From contig CAKRVX010000015.1 in the NCBI GenBank assembly GCA_934409175.1, forward strand, positions 1 through 34,645: DNA of 34,645 nucleotides, given 5' to 3'. The position numbers were made by a program, and so were the translations under genes. Source of the DNA: an uncultured Blautia sp. GTDB taxonomy: Bacteria > Bacillota > Clostridia > Lachnospirales > Lachnospiraceae. This document shows positions 14,026-20,867 of the stretch, piece after piece; the first letter of the stretch is position 1; each line of letters opens with the position of its first letter. The notes under the pieces are model-generated. The model did no database searches and was not told where the DNA came from. It saw only the letters and a program-made list of their open reading frames with translations.

Positions 14026-15807
14026 ATGATGAAGGAGAATAAGAAGAAATCCGGGATAAAGATTTATGTGGTTGTTCCGGCTATTGTCGGGGCTGTATGT
14101 GTGATTGCGATTGCTGCTGCACTTATGATGGGGGCACCAGAGAAAGTAAATGCGGCCAGAGTGGGAAAACAGCTGGATCTAGGGAACAAATATCTGGCTT
14201 CGGCGGATTATGATAATGCGGAAGTAGCTTTTAATAAGATTTTAAAGATTGACCCGAAATCTGTAGAAGGTGCAACGGGAATGGCAAAAGTATGCAACAA
14301 AAAAAATAATCCCAAACAGGCTGTGAAATATCTGAAAAAAGCATCCGACAATCTTACAAGCCCGGATCAGGCACAGGAACTTCAGAAAGTATTAGATGAA
14401 ACAAAACAGGAGATGAAAAATACAGGAAATAAATCAAACAGCGATACAGATAATAGCACAAAAGAACTGGATAAAATCCATGAGAAAATTTATAAAATTG
14501 TTATAAACATAGTAACTCCCACACCGACACCAGAAGAAAAAGATAAAACGGCTCCTGGTTATAATTCAGATGACAATACTGGTAGTGGTTCAACAGGAAA
14601 TGCTGATCCGACAGGAGATCCCGATCCAACAGGAGATCCTGATCCGACAGGAGATCCCGATCCGACAGGAGATCCCGATCCGACAGGAGATCCCGATCCG
14701 ACAGGAGATCCCGATCCGACAGGAGATCCCGATTCGACAGGAGATCCCGATCCGACAGGAGATCCCGACCCAACAGGAGATCCCGATCCAACAGGAGATC
14801 CTGATCCAACAGAAGATCCTGACTCCGACATGGAGGCAGTTCAAAAAACATATCCGGCAACGGATACAGATGGAGATACAGACTCAGCTCAGACACAGGA
14901 CCCTGTAAATGACACAGAAAACTGGAATGTTGAGACAGAGACAGATATCAATACAGATACAAACACTGCAGACAGTCAGGAAAATATAAATGGAGAACAG
15001 ACCAGCGAGGCGTACTATCCTGCAAATGGAACAGGAACAGATGGAATGGAAACTCAGACATCCGGACAGCCGTCATCTCCGGAAGAAATTCTGAATGACT
15101 ATGAAACCAATACGCTTCCATCAGAAATTCCGTTGGGAGGATTTAGCGGAACATCAATTCCATATACCTATGGAAATGGAGCCAGCGCCTCTGCTGTAAT
15201 AACAGGTCGCCTGACCGAAAAACAGCAGGATCTGGACGGAGATGGAGTTCCTGAACTTCTGGTTGTGGAAATGCAGAATGGAAAAATGGCTTTCAGAATT
15301 TATAAAGTCAATAATGGAACTGTGGAAATGACAGCTTCCCAGACAGCCTCATCAGGTATGGAAAATGCTCTGGACAGTGTTTCTTATGGAAATACACAGG
15401 TGTGTTTCTTTATGAATAATAATGGCATTAATGAAATAGGATTTGCCAATTACTGTTATGGATATGACACCGGAGATGGAACTCCTGCGGTCAGAACAAA
15501 TGTAGAAGTATACAGCGTATCAGGTGATGGCAGTGTATCTTTATGTGCTTCCGGTTCTGTTCAGAATGGGGAAGGACAAGAAGGCTTAGCAGGAAGTCTT
15601 GCACCCGCGGGAATGAATGGTTCCTGGAACAGCAGTAATGCAGAAACGTTACAGTCCATAGGATATGCCGAAAATCCGTACCAGGATGTGGCTGGAGCAC
15701 CGAATCCGTTAAAGAGTGGAATCGCCTCAGGAGAAAGCGGAGCAGAAGATCTTGCAGTTGTAGATGCGGAAATGTCTGCCGGAAGTGGAATGCTTGCTGT
15801 AAAATAA
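14026..15807 (+). CDS. membrane-anchored TPR protein with DPTGDP repeats
   Basis: A 593-residue protein. It has a short basic N-terminus, one TM helix (about 12-34), TPR-like repeats (about 45-125; L-A-S-A-D-Y-D-N-A-E-V-A-F), a T-P-T-P-T-P-E linker, twelve D-P-T-G-D-P units (194-265), and a Thr/Asp-rich region to about 350. The C-terminal domain has a calcium-loop-like D-L-D-G-D-G-V-P-E (about 402-410), as in FG-GAP/VCBS-type repeats. The C-terminal region is presumably outside the cell. AAGGAGG precedes the ATG. It lies 14 bp after the FHA gene and before the kinase gene. It may be a cell-wall-spanning component of the secretion apparatus; no defined family was recognised. Confidence 0.75.
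   Translation: MMKENKKKSGIKIYVVVPAIVGAVCVIAIAAALMMGAPEKVNAARVGKQLDLGNKYLASADYDNAEVAFNKILKIDPKSVEGATGMAKVCNKKNNPKQAVKYLKKASDNLTSPDQAQELQKVLDETKQEMKNTGNKSNSDTDNSTKELDKIHEKIYKIVINIVTPTPTPEEKDKTAPGYNSDDNTGSGSTGNADPTGDPDPTGDPDPTGDPDPTGDPDPTGDPDPTGDPDPTGDPDSTGDPDPTGDPDPTGDPDPTGDPDPTEDPDSDMEAVQKTYPATDTDGDTDSAQTQDPVNDTENWNVETETDINTDTNTADSQENINGEQTSEAYYPANGTGTDGMETQTSGQPSSPEEILNDYETNTLPSEIPLGGFSGTSIPYTYGNGASASAVITGRLTEKQQDLDGDGVPELLVVEMQNGKMAFRIYKVNNGTVEMTASQTASSGMENALDSVSYGNTQVCFFMNNNGINEIGFANYCYGYDTGDGTPAVRTNVEVYSVSGDGSVSLCASGSVQNGEGQEGLAGSLAPAGMNGSWNSSNAETLQSIGYAENPYQDVAGAPNPLKSGIASGESGAEDLAVVDAEMSAGSGMLAVK
14605..14820 (+). repeat. 12-copy 18-bp tandem repeat (VNTR) in coding sequence
   Basis: Twelve in-frame units of GATCCGACAGGAGATCCC and close variants encode D-P-T-G-D-P. 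Units 1, 3-7 and 9 are identical; unit 8 encodes D-S-T-G-D-P and unit 12 D-P-T-E-D-P. The near-identity predicts copy-number change by slippage without frame loss. Confidence 0.95.
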
Positions 15808-15854
15808 AATGCAACAGATACACGTAAGTGTGTCCGGGGTTTTGAAAAAAAGAT

Positions 15855-15882
15855 TCTGCCAGACCTTTTCAGGCCTGGCAGA
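15855..15882 (+). promoter_or_regulatory. hairpin in the kinase leader
   Basis: TCTGCCAG (15855-15862) pairs with CTGGCAGA (15875-15882), and CCT/AGG continue the stem after one A/C mismatch around a TTTC loop. On the plus strand it is followed by AATTGAATAAAGG rather than a T-run, so it looks like a leader or processing structure before the kinase gene. On the minus strand T-runs follow it, but no minus-strand gene lies there. Confidence 0.6.
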
Positions 15883-15908
15883 AATTGAATAAAGGCAAAG
15901 GTGGAAAA

Positions 15909-17936
15909 ATGCATAAATATATTGCAAATACATATGAAATTATATCACGAATAGGGGCTGGAAACAGTGGAATCATATATAAAGCCCGCCATATAAATCT
16001 GGATAAATATGTAGTCTTAAAAAAAATAAAAACAGATATTAAGGATATTGTAAATAACAGGGCAGAAGTAGATGTGTTAAAAAATCTGAAGCATTCATGT
16101 CTGCCTCAGGTACTGGATTTTGTTGAAGATGATGGAGATATTTATACGGTAATGGAATTTATATCCGGAAATTCCTTTAAACAATATCTGGATGCCGGAA
16201 GAGAACTGAAAGAAAGTTCTGTAATCACCTGGATGAAACAGATCAGTGCTACATTATGTTATCTGCATAATCAAAAGCCGCCGATCATTCACAGTGATAT
16301 AAAGCCCGGAAATATTATGCTGATGCCGGATGGAAATATCTGTCTGATTGATTTTAACATTTCTTTCAGTCTGGGATCCGAAAATGCATTTGCAAATGGA
16401 TATACCAATGGATATGCATCACCGGAACAGATTGAGGCAGTGAAATATAATCAGATGGAACCTGATTCATCCAAATGGAAAAAAATTGATAAAAGATCGG
16501 ACATTTACAGTCTTGGAGCTACTGTTTATCATATGATGACAGGCGAAAAACCGGTAGTAGATGAGAATGGATATGTAGAAGACATTATGGAGAGAAAACC
16601 GGAGATGAATGAGGTTTTTGCATCTATAATCATGAAATGTCTGGAACCTGATCCTTCCAAACGTTATCAGAGAGCAGAAGATGTGCTGGACGATCTGCAG
16701 AATATGGCAAAGAAAAGTGGAGAATACCGGGAACTTCTGAAAAAGCAGAAAATTATCGTAGGTGTTCTGACGGGTATAATGATTTTCTCGGCGGTTCTTA
16801 CCGTAGCAGGGTATTTTCGTATGGATGGAGAAAAAACATCGTCTTATGAAACTGCTGTTGCAGAGGAGGAGGACTGTATCAGCCAGGGAAACTATGATCA
16901 GCTGGATAAATACTATCAGGAGGCTATAAAGTTGTTTCCAAACAAAATGGATGCATATCTGCAGAAAGCAGTGGCGCTGAACAGGCAGAAACAGTATAAA
17001 AATTGTATAGAATTTATCAACAACCAGATTCTTACGAACCAGGAAGTTATGAAAGACGGTTCTCAGGACAGTGTCTACTATCTTCTTGGAGATTGTTATT
17101 CACAGCTGGAAGACTATGAGAAAGCTGCCGGGTATTATCATTCGGCGATAGACATAAATCCTGATAATGGAAGCTATTATAGAGACTGTGCGATAATGGA
17201 AGCATATTGTGGCAATACAGATACAGCACAGGAGCTTCTGGCAACAGCGAAAACCAAGGGAATTGATAATACAGATGTAGACTATGTAGAAGGGGAAATT
17301 GAATATACCAGTGGTGATTATGAAACGGCAAAAAATACGTTTCAGGGATGCATAGAAAACAGCCAGGATTCGTATATTCAGATGCGTTCATATATTATGG
17401 AAGCCAAATGTATGGACAAACAGGATGATAGTACAGATGGCAGGATAAAAAAAATGAAGTTGTTGATAAAGGCCCAGAAGGAACTTCCAAAAGAAAATAA
17501 TATAGGTGTTCTTGAAGAACTGGCGCAGACATGCAGTAATCTGGGAAATGATACCGGTGATACAAAATATTATAAAAAGGCAATTTCTGTATTTAAACAG
17601 ATTCAGTCGCAGGGAATGGGAGATTATGATACCAGCTATAATATAGCGGTTTTGTATCAGAATATAGGTGATTATTCCAGTGCAGAAAAAGAGTTGACAG
17701 AGATACTTGACAGTTACGGAGAAGATTATAAAACTTATAAGAGTCTTGCATTTCTGGAGGTGTCCAGACAAAGTCAGATAGCAAATGAACAACGAGATTA
17801 TAGTAAATTCAAAGAGTATTATGAAAAAGCACATGAGCTTTATCAGAAACAGCTTTCTTCCAATGCAAATGACATGGAAATGGACAGACTGGAAGAACTA
17901 TACAGTCAGGCAGTAAGCAGTGGGTGGATATCCTGA
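15909..17936 (+). CDS. membrane Ser/Thr protein kinase with TPR ectodomain
   Basis: A 675-residue protein. The kinase domain (about 10-275) shows G-A-G-N-S-G (16-21), the ATP lysine in V-V-L-K (Lys38), the catalytic loop H-S-D-I-K-P-G-N (Asp130), and the metal site D-F-N (Asp148; N replaces the usual G of DFG). S-P-E stands in place of A-P-E. One TM helix follows (about 279-301), then TPR-like repeats to the end, predicted extracellular. The essential K, D, N and D residues are all present, so it is likely active. AAAGGTGG four to five bases upstream supports the ATG at 15909 over a TTG at 15885. A kinase-TM-outer-domain layout is shared with the pseudokinase EssB/YukC of canonical type VII systems, which is otherwise missing here. 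No PP2C phosphatase gene is in the window. Confidence 0.9.
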   Translation: MHKYIANTYEIISRIGAGNSGIIYKARHINLDKYVVLKKIKTDIKDIVNNRAEVDVLKNLKHSCLPQVLDFVEDDGDIYTVMEFISGNSFKQYLDAGRELKESSVITWMKQISATLCYLHNQKPPIIHSDIKPGNIMLMPDGNICLIDFNISFSLGSENAFANGYTNGYASPEQIEAVKYNQMEPDSSKWKKIDKRSDIYSLGATVYHMMTGEKPVVDENGYVEDIMERKPEMNEVFASIIMKCLEPDPSKRYQRAEDVLDDLQNMAKKSGEYRELLKKQKIIVGVLTGIMIFSAVLTVAGYFRMDGEKTSSYETAVAEEEDCISQGNYDQLDKYYQEAIKLFPNKMDAYLQKAVALNRQKQYKNCIEFINNQILTNQEVMKDGSQDSVYYLLGDCYSQLEDYEKAAGYYHSAIDINPDNGSYYRDCAIMEAYCGNTDTAQELLATAKTKGIDNTDVDYVEGEIEYTSGDYETAKNTFQGCIENSQDSYIQMRSYIMEAKCMDKQDDSTDGRIKKMKLLIKAQKELPKENNIGVLEELAQTCSNLGNDTGDTKYYKKAISVFKQIQSQGMGDYDTSYNIAVLYQNIGDYSSAEKELTEILDSYGEDYKTYKSLAFLEVSRQSQIANEQRDYSKFKEYYEKAHELYQKQLSSNANDMEMDRLEELYSQAVSSGWIS

Positions 17937-17966
17937 CAATAAGGTTAGAAGAAGGAGATGGAACGG

Positions 17967-18098
17967 ATGATCACATTGGGAACAGTGATGTTTATAGCTG
18001 GAATTTCGGGAATGATTTTATGTGGAGTGATTTTATGCTTTCTTCCGAAAATATTTCGGAAGCAGAGGAAAAATCTGTTGGACAAAATAAAGGAATAG
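17967..18098 (+). CDS. 43-residue single-TM protein at the end of the type VII block
   Basis: A short gene with AAGGAG nine bases before its ATG. It encodes a hydrophobic helix (about residues 5-27, with F-I-A-G-I-S-G-M-I-L-C-G) and then a strongly basic tail (K-I-F-R-K-Q-R-K-N). It begins 30 bp after the kinase gene and ends 15 bp before the terminator hairpin. The layout is that of a small N-out/C-in membrane peptide. A competing frame over the same bases (17924-18145) overlaps the kinase stop and has no usable ribosome binding site. No homology is recognised; EssA-like small membrane components are a loose analogy only. Confidence 0.65.
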   Translation: MITLGTVMFIAGISGMILCGVILCFLPKIFRKQRKNLLDKIKE

Positions 18099-18112
18099 AA
18101 AATATGCGCCGG

Positions 18113-18159
18113 AAAAATGCCCTTAAGAGACTGGTTACTCTTTAAGGGCATTTTGTTTT
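18113..18159. terminator. bidirectional intrinsic terminator
   Basis: AAAATGCCCTTAAGAG pairs with CTCTTTAAGGGCATTTT (one bulged T) and ends in TTTTGTTTT on the plus strand; on the minus strand the stem runs into a T-rich end as well. The stop codon of the AraC-family gene (18135-18137) lies inside the loop. Confidence 0.85.
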
Positions 18160-19031
18160 CTGTATTTCTGTGGACTACAGCCTTTGATTCGGGAAAAAAC
18201 CTTGGCATAATAATTGGAGTCTGTAAAACCGGATTTCAGGGCAACCTCCATAATACTGTCATCGGACCCAAGAAGAAATTCGAGGCTTCGTTCTATCCTG
18301 TATTCCTGTAGAAAAGTAAATAAAGAGATATTCATGTAGCGCTTAAACAGCCGGCTGCATTCACTTTCGCAGAGATGGATTTCTTCTGCGATATCCCTCA
18401 TTTGAATTTTATTCATGTAATTATGCTCCAGGTAATCCATAATTTCACGCATACGATGCCGTTCCAGATTACTGTGTTCTGTATAGGGAAGGTTTTCCGG
18501 GAGATTTTGCAGCATGCAGCGCCAGAGTTGTTGCAGAGTACCTGTGATATCCAGTTCATAGAAAGGCTCTCTGGACGCATATAAACGTATGATTTTCTGT
18601 ACATATTCAGCAAAAAGCTTATGCCAGGGCTGGGAGTGATCTATATAAACGGCAGGAAGAGAGAAATTTTGCAAAAAAGGTTCCACATATTTTCGGCGAA
18701 GTATACTTTCATAAGATCCGTAGATGATCTTCGGCAGAAAAGTAATTGAGACATATTTTCCGTCCTGCATGTCTTCCATAAAACCTGCATGGAGAACATT
18801 TGCATTTCCAAGCAGAATATCTCCTGTTTTCATATGATAAGTATACTGATTTACCTTATAAAAAATCTGTCCTTCCAGAACAAGCGTGATTTCTATTTCG
18901 GGGTGCCAGTGCCATAGAAATGAACCGGATTTATAGCCGGAAAGCTGTTCATAGCTTACCAGCAGTGGAAATTCATCGCTGCCGTGCTTTTTCAGTTCTT
19001 TTTGTGAGCCGTCTGTTATGATCTCTGCCAC
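18135..19031 (-). CDS. AraC family transcriptional regulator with cupin sensor
   Basis: A 298-residue regulator. The N-terminal cupin region contains W-H-W-H-P-E-I-E-I-T-L-V-L-E-G (about 40-54), the usual AraC-type sugar-sensor start. The C-terminal pair of HTH motifs (about 200-298) includes M-R-D-I-A-E-E-I-H-L-C-E-S-E-C-S-R-L-F-K and the closing G-C-S-P-Q-K-Y-R-K. The start is a GTG (complement of 19029-19031), placed by AGGAGG seven bases upstream; no ATG fits. It is divergent from galK and may control galactose use, but no enzyme gene other than galK is beside it. Confidence 0.92.
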   Translation of the reverse strand: MAEIITDGSQKELKKHGSDEFPLLVSYEQLSGYKSGSFLWHWHPEIEITLVLEGQIFYKVNQYTYHMKTGDILLGNANVLHAGFMEDMQDGKYVSITFLPKIIYGSYESILRRKYVEPFLQNFSLPAVYIDHSQPWHKLFAEYVQKIIRLYASREPFYELDITGTLQQLWRCMLQNLPENLPYTEHSNLERHRMREIMDYLEHNYMNKIQMRDIAEEIHLCESECSRLFKRYMNISLFTFLQEYRIERSLEFLLGSDDSIMEVALKSGFTDSNYYAKVFSRIKGCSPQKYRKQNALKE

Positions 19032-19058
19032 TATGTATCCTCCTGTTATGATATACTG

Positions 19059-19070
19059 CCGGTTGACCGG
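19059..19070. promoter_or_regulatory. CCGGTTGACCGG palindrome in the AraC leader
   Basis: CCGGT-TG-ACCGG is a perfect dyad located between the AraC-family gene's predicted promoter and its ribosome binding site. Its place downstream of the predicted start site would suit repression of the regulator's own transcription. Confidence 0.4.
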
Positions 19071-19095
19071 AACATGTATGGATATTAATAAGCAT

Positions 19096-19124
19096 ATTGT
19101 ACACTTTTATGGAAATAAACGCAA
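19096..19124 (-). promoter_or_regulatory. putative promoter of the AraC-family gene
   Basis: On the minus strand TTGCGT (complement of 19119-19124) and TACAAT (complement of 19096-19101) are 17 bp apart. Confidence 0.5.
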
Positions 19125-19314
19125 GATTTTACTATTTCCTCTCTAAATTGTCAAGGAATTTTATATTGTGTTAAGGTATACTGAATTTTAAGAGTGCGGC
19201 CTGAACAAGACTGCACCTGAACTCTCATACACATATTCCCGTCTGCTGCCAGTGTTTATGCAATGACAGTGCTGCTGGTGGTGGAAACGGAGAAAGCAAC
19301 GGAGGATTTTTACA

Positions 19315-20553
19315 ATGAATATTCCAAATAAAAATGAGTTAACACGCATTTACGGTGAAGCAGAGAAATCAGCAGTCCGTTTTCAGGCTGTCGCTGATCA
19401 CTTCGCAGAAATTTACCATCATGATACAGCAGAATTTTTTACAGCACCAGGAAGAACAGAGATTATCGGAAATCATACAGATCACAATGGTGGTCGTGTA
19501 CTGGCAGCCAGTATTGATATGGATACCATAGGTGCAGCATATCCCAACAACAGCAGCATTATCCGTATCACAAGTGAAGGATATGATAAAGAAGTTGTTG
19601 TGGATATTGAAAAACTTTCCAGTGTTCCGAAGGCTCAGGGAACGGTATCCCTTGTAGCTGGTATGGTAGAGGCCATTCAGAAATTCGGTTTTAAGACAGC
19701 AGGATTTGACGCTTATGTGACAACGAACGTAATCCGTGCAGCAGGTGTGAGTTCCTCTGCATCTTTCGAAATGCTTGTATGTTCTATCATTAACTACTTC
19801 TTCAATGATGGCGCCATGACATATATCGATTATGCAAAAGCAGGTCAGTACGCGGAGAACGTATATTGGCTGAAAGCATCCGGATTAATGGATCAGCTTG
19901 CATGTGCGGTAGGCGGACCGATCCTTCTTGACTTTTCTGATAAAGAGAATCCGAAATATGAAAAAGTAAACTTCTCTTTCCATGATTACAACCATCATCT
20001 TGTAATCGTAAATACAGGAAAAGGACATGCTGATTTAAGCCAGGAATACTCTGAGATTCCGATGGAAATGAGAGAGGCAGCCAAAGCAGCAGGGGCAGAA
20101 CTTCTCTGTGAGACAACTCTGGAAGAAGTACTGGCACATATGTCCGAGATCAAAAATGACAGAGCAATCTTAAGAGCGATCCATTTCTTCAAAGAGAATG
20201 AACGTGTAGAGAAAACAGCCAAAGCTGTAGAAGAGAAAGATGGAGCAACTGTACTGAGACTAATCAGTGAGTCCGGAAAATCCTCCTGGGAATTACTCCA
20301 GAACTGTTATCCGGCCAAGGCATATACAGAGCAGAAAATTTCTGTTGCGCTTGCACTTACAGAACTGTTCCTCGAGAAACTGGGCAAAGGCGTCTGCCGT
20401 ATTCATGGTGGCGGATTCGCCGGCGTTATCATGTGCGTAGTACCGGAAGAAGAGACAGAGAACTATGTTTCCTATATCTCTGAGTTTGCAGGAAAAGAGA
20501 ATGTATATCCAATGAATATCCGGGCGGTAGGTGCGGTACATATTGAATTATAA
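19315..20553 (+). CDS. galK: galactokinase
   Basis: A 412-residue cytoplasmic GHMP-family kinase that phosphorylates galactose to galactose-1-phosphate, the entry step of the Leloir pathway. The galactokinase signature appears as G-R-T-E-I-I-G-N-H-T-D-H-N-G-G (46-60), in the clostridial form with N-H-T-D-H in place of E-H-T-D-Y. The ATP loop is G-V-S-S-S-A-S (144-150), the catalytic aspartate lies in G-L-M-D-Q (Asp193), and the third motif is G-G-G-F-A-G (365-370). GGAGGA precedes the ATG. A 280-bp intergenic region separates it from the divergent AraC gene. galT and galE are not in the window, so regulation may differ from the usual gal operon. Confidence 0.95.
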   Translation: MNIPNKNELTRIYGEAEKSAVRFQAVADHFAEIYHHDTAEFFTAPGRTEIIGNHTDHNGGRVLAASIDMDTIGAAYPNNSSIIRITSEGYDKEVVVDIEKLSSVPKAQGTVSLVAGMVEAIQKFGFKTAGFDAYVTTNVIRAAGVSSSASFEMLVCSIINYFFNDGAMTYIDYAKAGQYAENVYWLKASGLMDQLACAVGGPILLDFSDKENPKYEKVNFSFHDYNHHLVIVNTGKGHADLSQEYSEIPMEMREAAKAAGAELLCETTLEEVLAHMSEIKNDRAILRAIHFFKENERVEKTAKAVEEKDGATVLRLISESGKSSWELLQNCYPAKAYTEQKISVALALTELFLEKLGKGVCRIHGGGFAGVIMCVVPEEETENYVSYISEFAGKENVYPMNIRAVGAVHIEL

Positions 20554-20584
20554 CAGCTGACTTCACGGTTAAAGCTGAAACCAT

Positions 20585-20640
20585 AAAAATCCTTGTTTTC
20601 TACAGAGAAAGTTCTGTCGGAGACAGGGGTTTTTATTTTT
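20585..20640 (+). terminator. intrinsic terminator after galK
   Basis: AAAAATCCTTG pairs with CAGGGGTTTTT (two G-U pairs), with an inner ACAGA/TCTGT stem, and is followed by TTTTTATTTTT. The 314 bp between galK and the TIR gene hold this terminator, the FNR-type palindrome, the promoter at 20681 and a weak leader stem (ACTGT near 20717 with ACAGT near 20768); no further gene is seen there. Confidence 0.75.
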
Positions 20641-20656
20641 ACCGAAAGCTAAAAAA

Positions 20657-20672
20657 CTTGATTTCGATCAAG
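20657..20672. promoter_or_regulatory. FNR/Crp-type operator, perfect palindrome CTTGATTTCGATCAAG
   Basis: The 16-bp sequence contains TTGAT-N4-ATCAA, the consensus site of FNR-class regulators, extended by a C/G pair. It lies 8 bp upstream of the -35 of the next promoter, centred about 51 bp before the predicted start site. The last gene of the downstream operon encodes a Crp/Fnr-family protein with the matching recognition helix. On the minus strand the same bases could form a small terminator (stem plus TTTTTT), but no minus-strand gene is near. Confidence 0.7.
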
Positions 20673-20680
20673 CTAAATGT

Positions 20681-20709
20681 TTGCCGTTTATTTATCAGTA
20701 AGTTATAAT
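20681..20709 (+). promoter_or_regulatory. promoter of the TIR-SPFH operon
   Basis: TTGCCG (20681-20686) and consensus TATAAT (20704-20709) are 17 bp apart, leaving an mRNA leader of about 150 bases before the TIR gene. The weak -35 beside a Crp-type site fits an activated promoter. Confidence 0.6.
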
Positions 20710-20867
20710 TAAATAAACTGTCCACTTATAACCGACCCTGATACGTAGTACTGAAAAAAGTGAACAGTAATTTTGTATATCCGGCAAATATATAAAGGCT
20801 GTATATCATTAAAAACACAGATAATATGTGTAATTACGAAAGAAAATATTTATAAAGGGGAGATAGT

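Noticed and set aside
14605..14820. Possible CRISPR array
   Set aside because: Units are directly adjacent with no spacers and lie in a coding frame.
14501..14908. Several long frames on both strands across the 18-bp repeat region
   Set aside because: An 18-bp unit is a multiple of three, so every frame that lacks a stop in one unit stays open through all. Only the sense frame of the 593-residue protein continues with domains on both sides.
17924..18145. 73-residue frame overlapping the kinase stop
   Set aside because: The 43-residue TM frame has a good ribosome binding site and a sensible membrane pattern; this one runs into the terminator.
20657..20672. Minus-strand intrinsic terminator rather than an operator
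   Set aside because: The minus strand does show a stem plus TTTTTT, but there is no minus-strand gene upstream that would need it, and the stem is a perfect FNR-type site beside a promoter.
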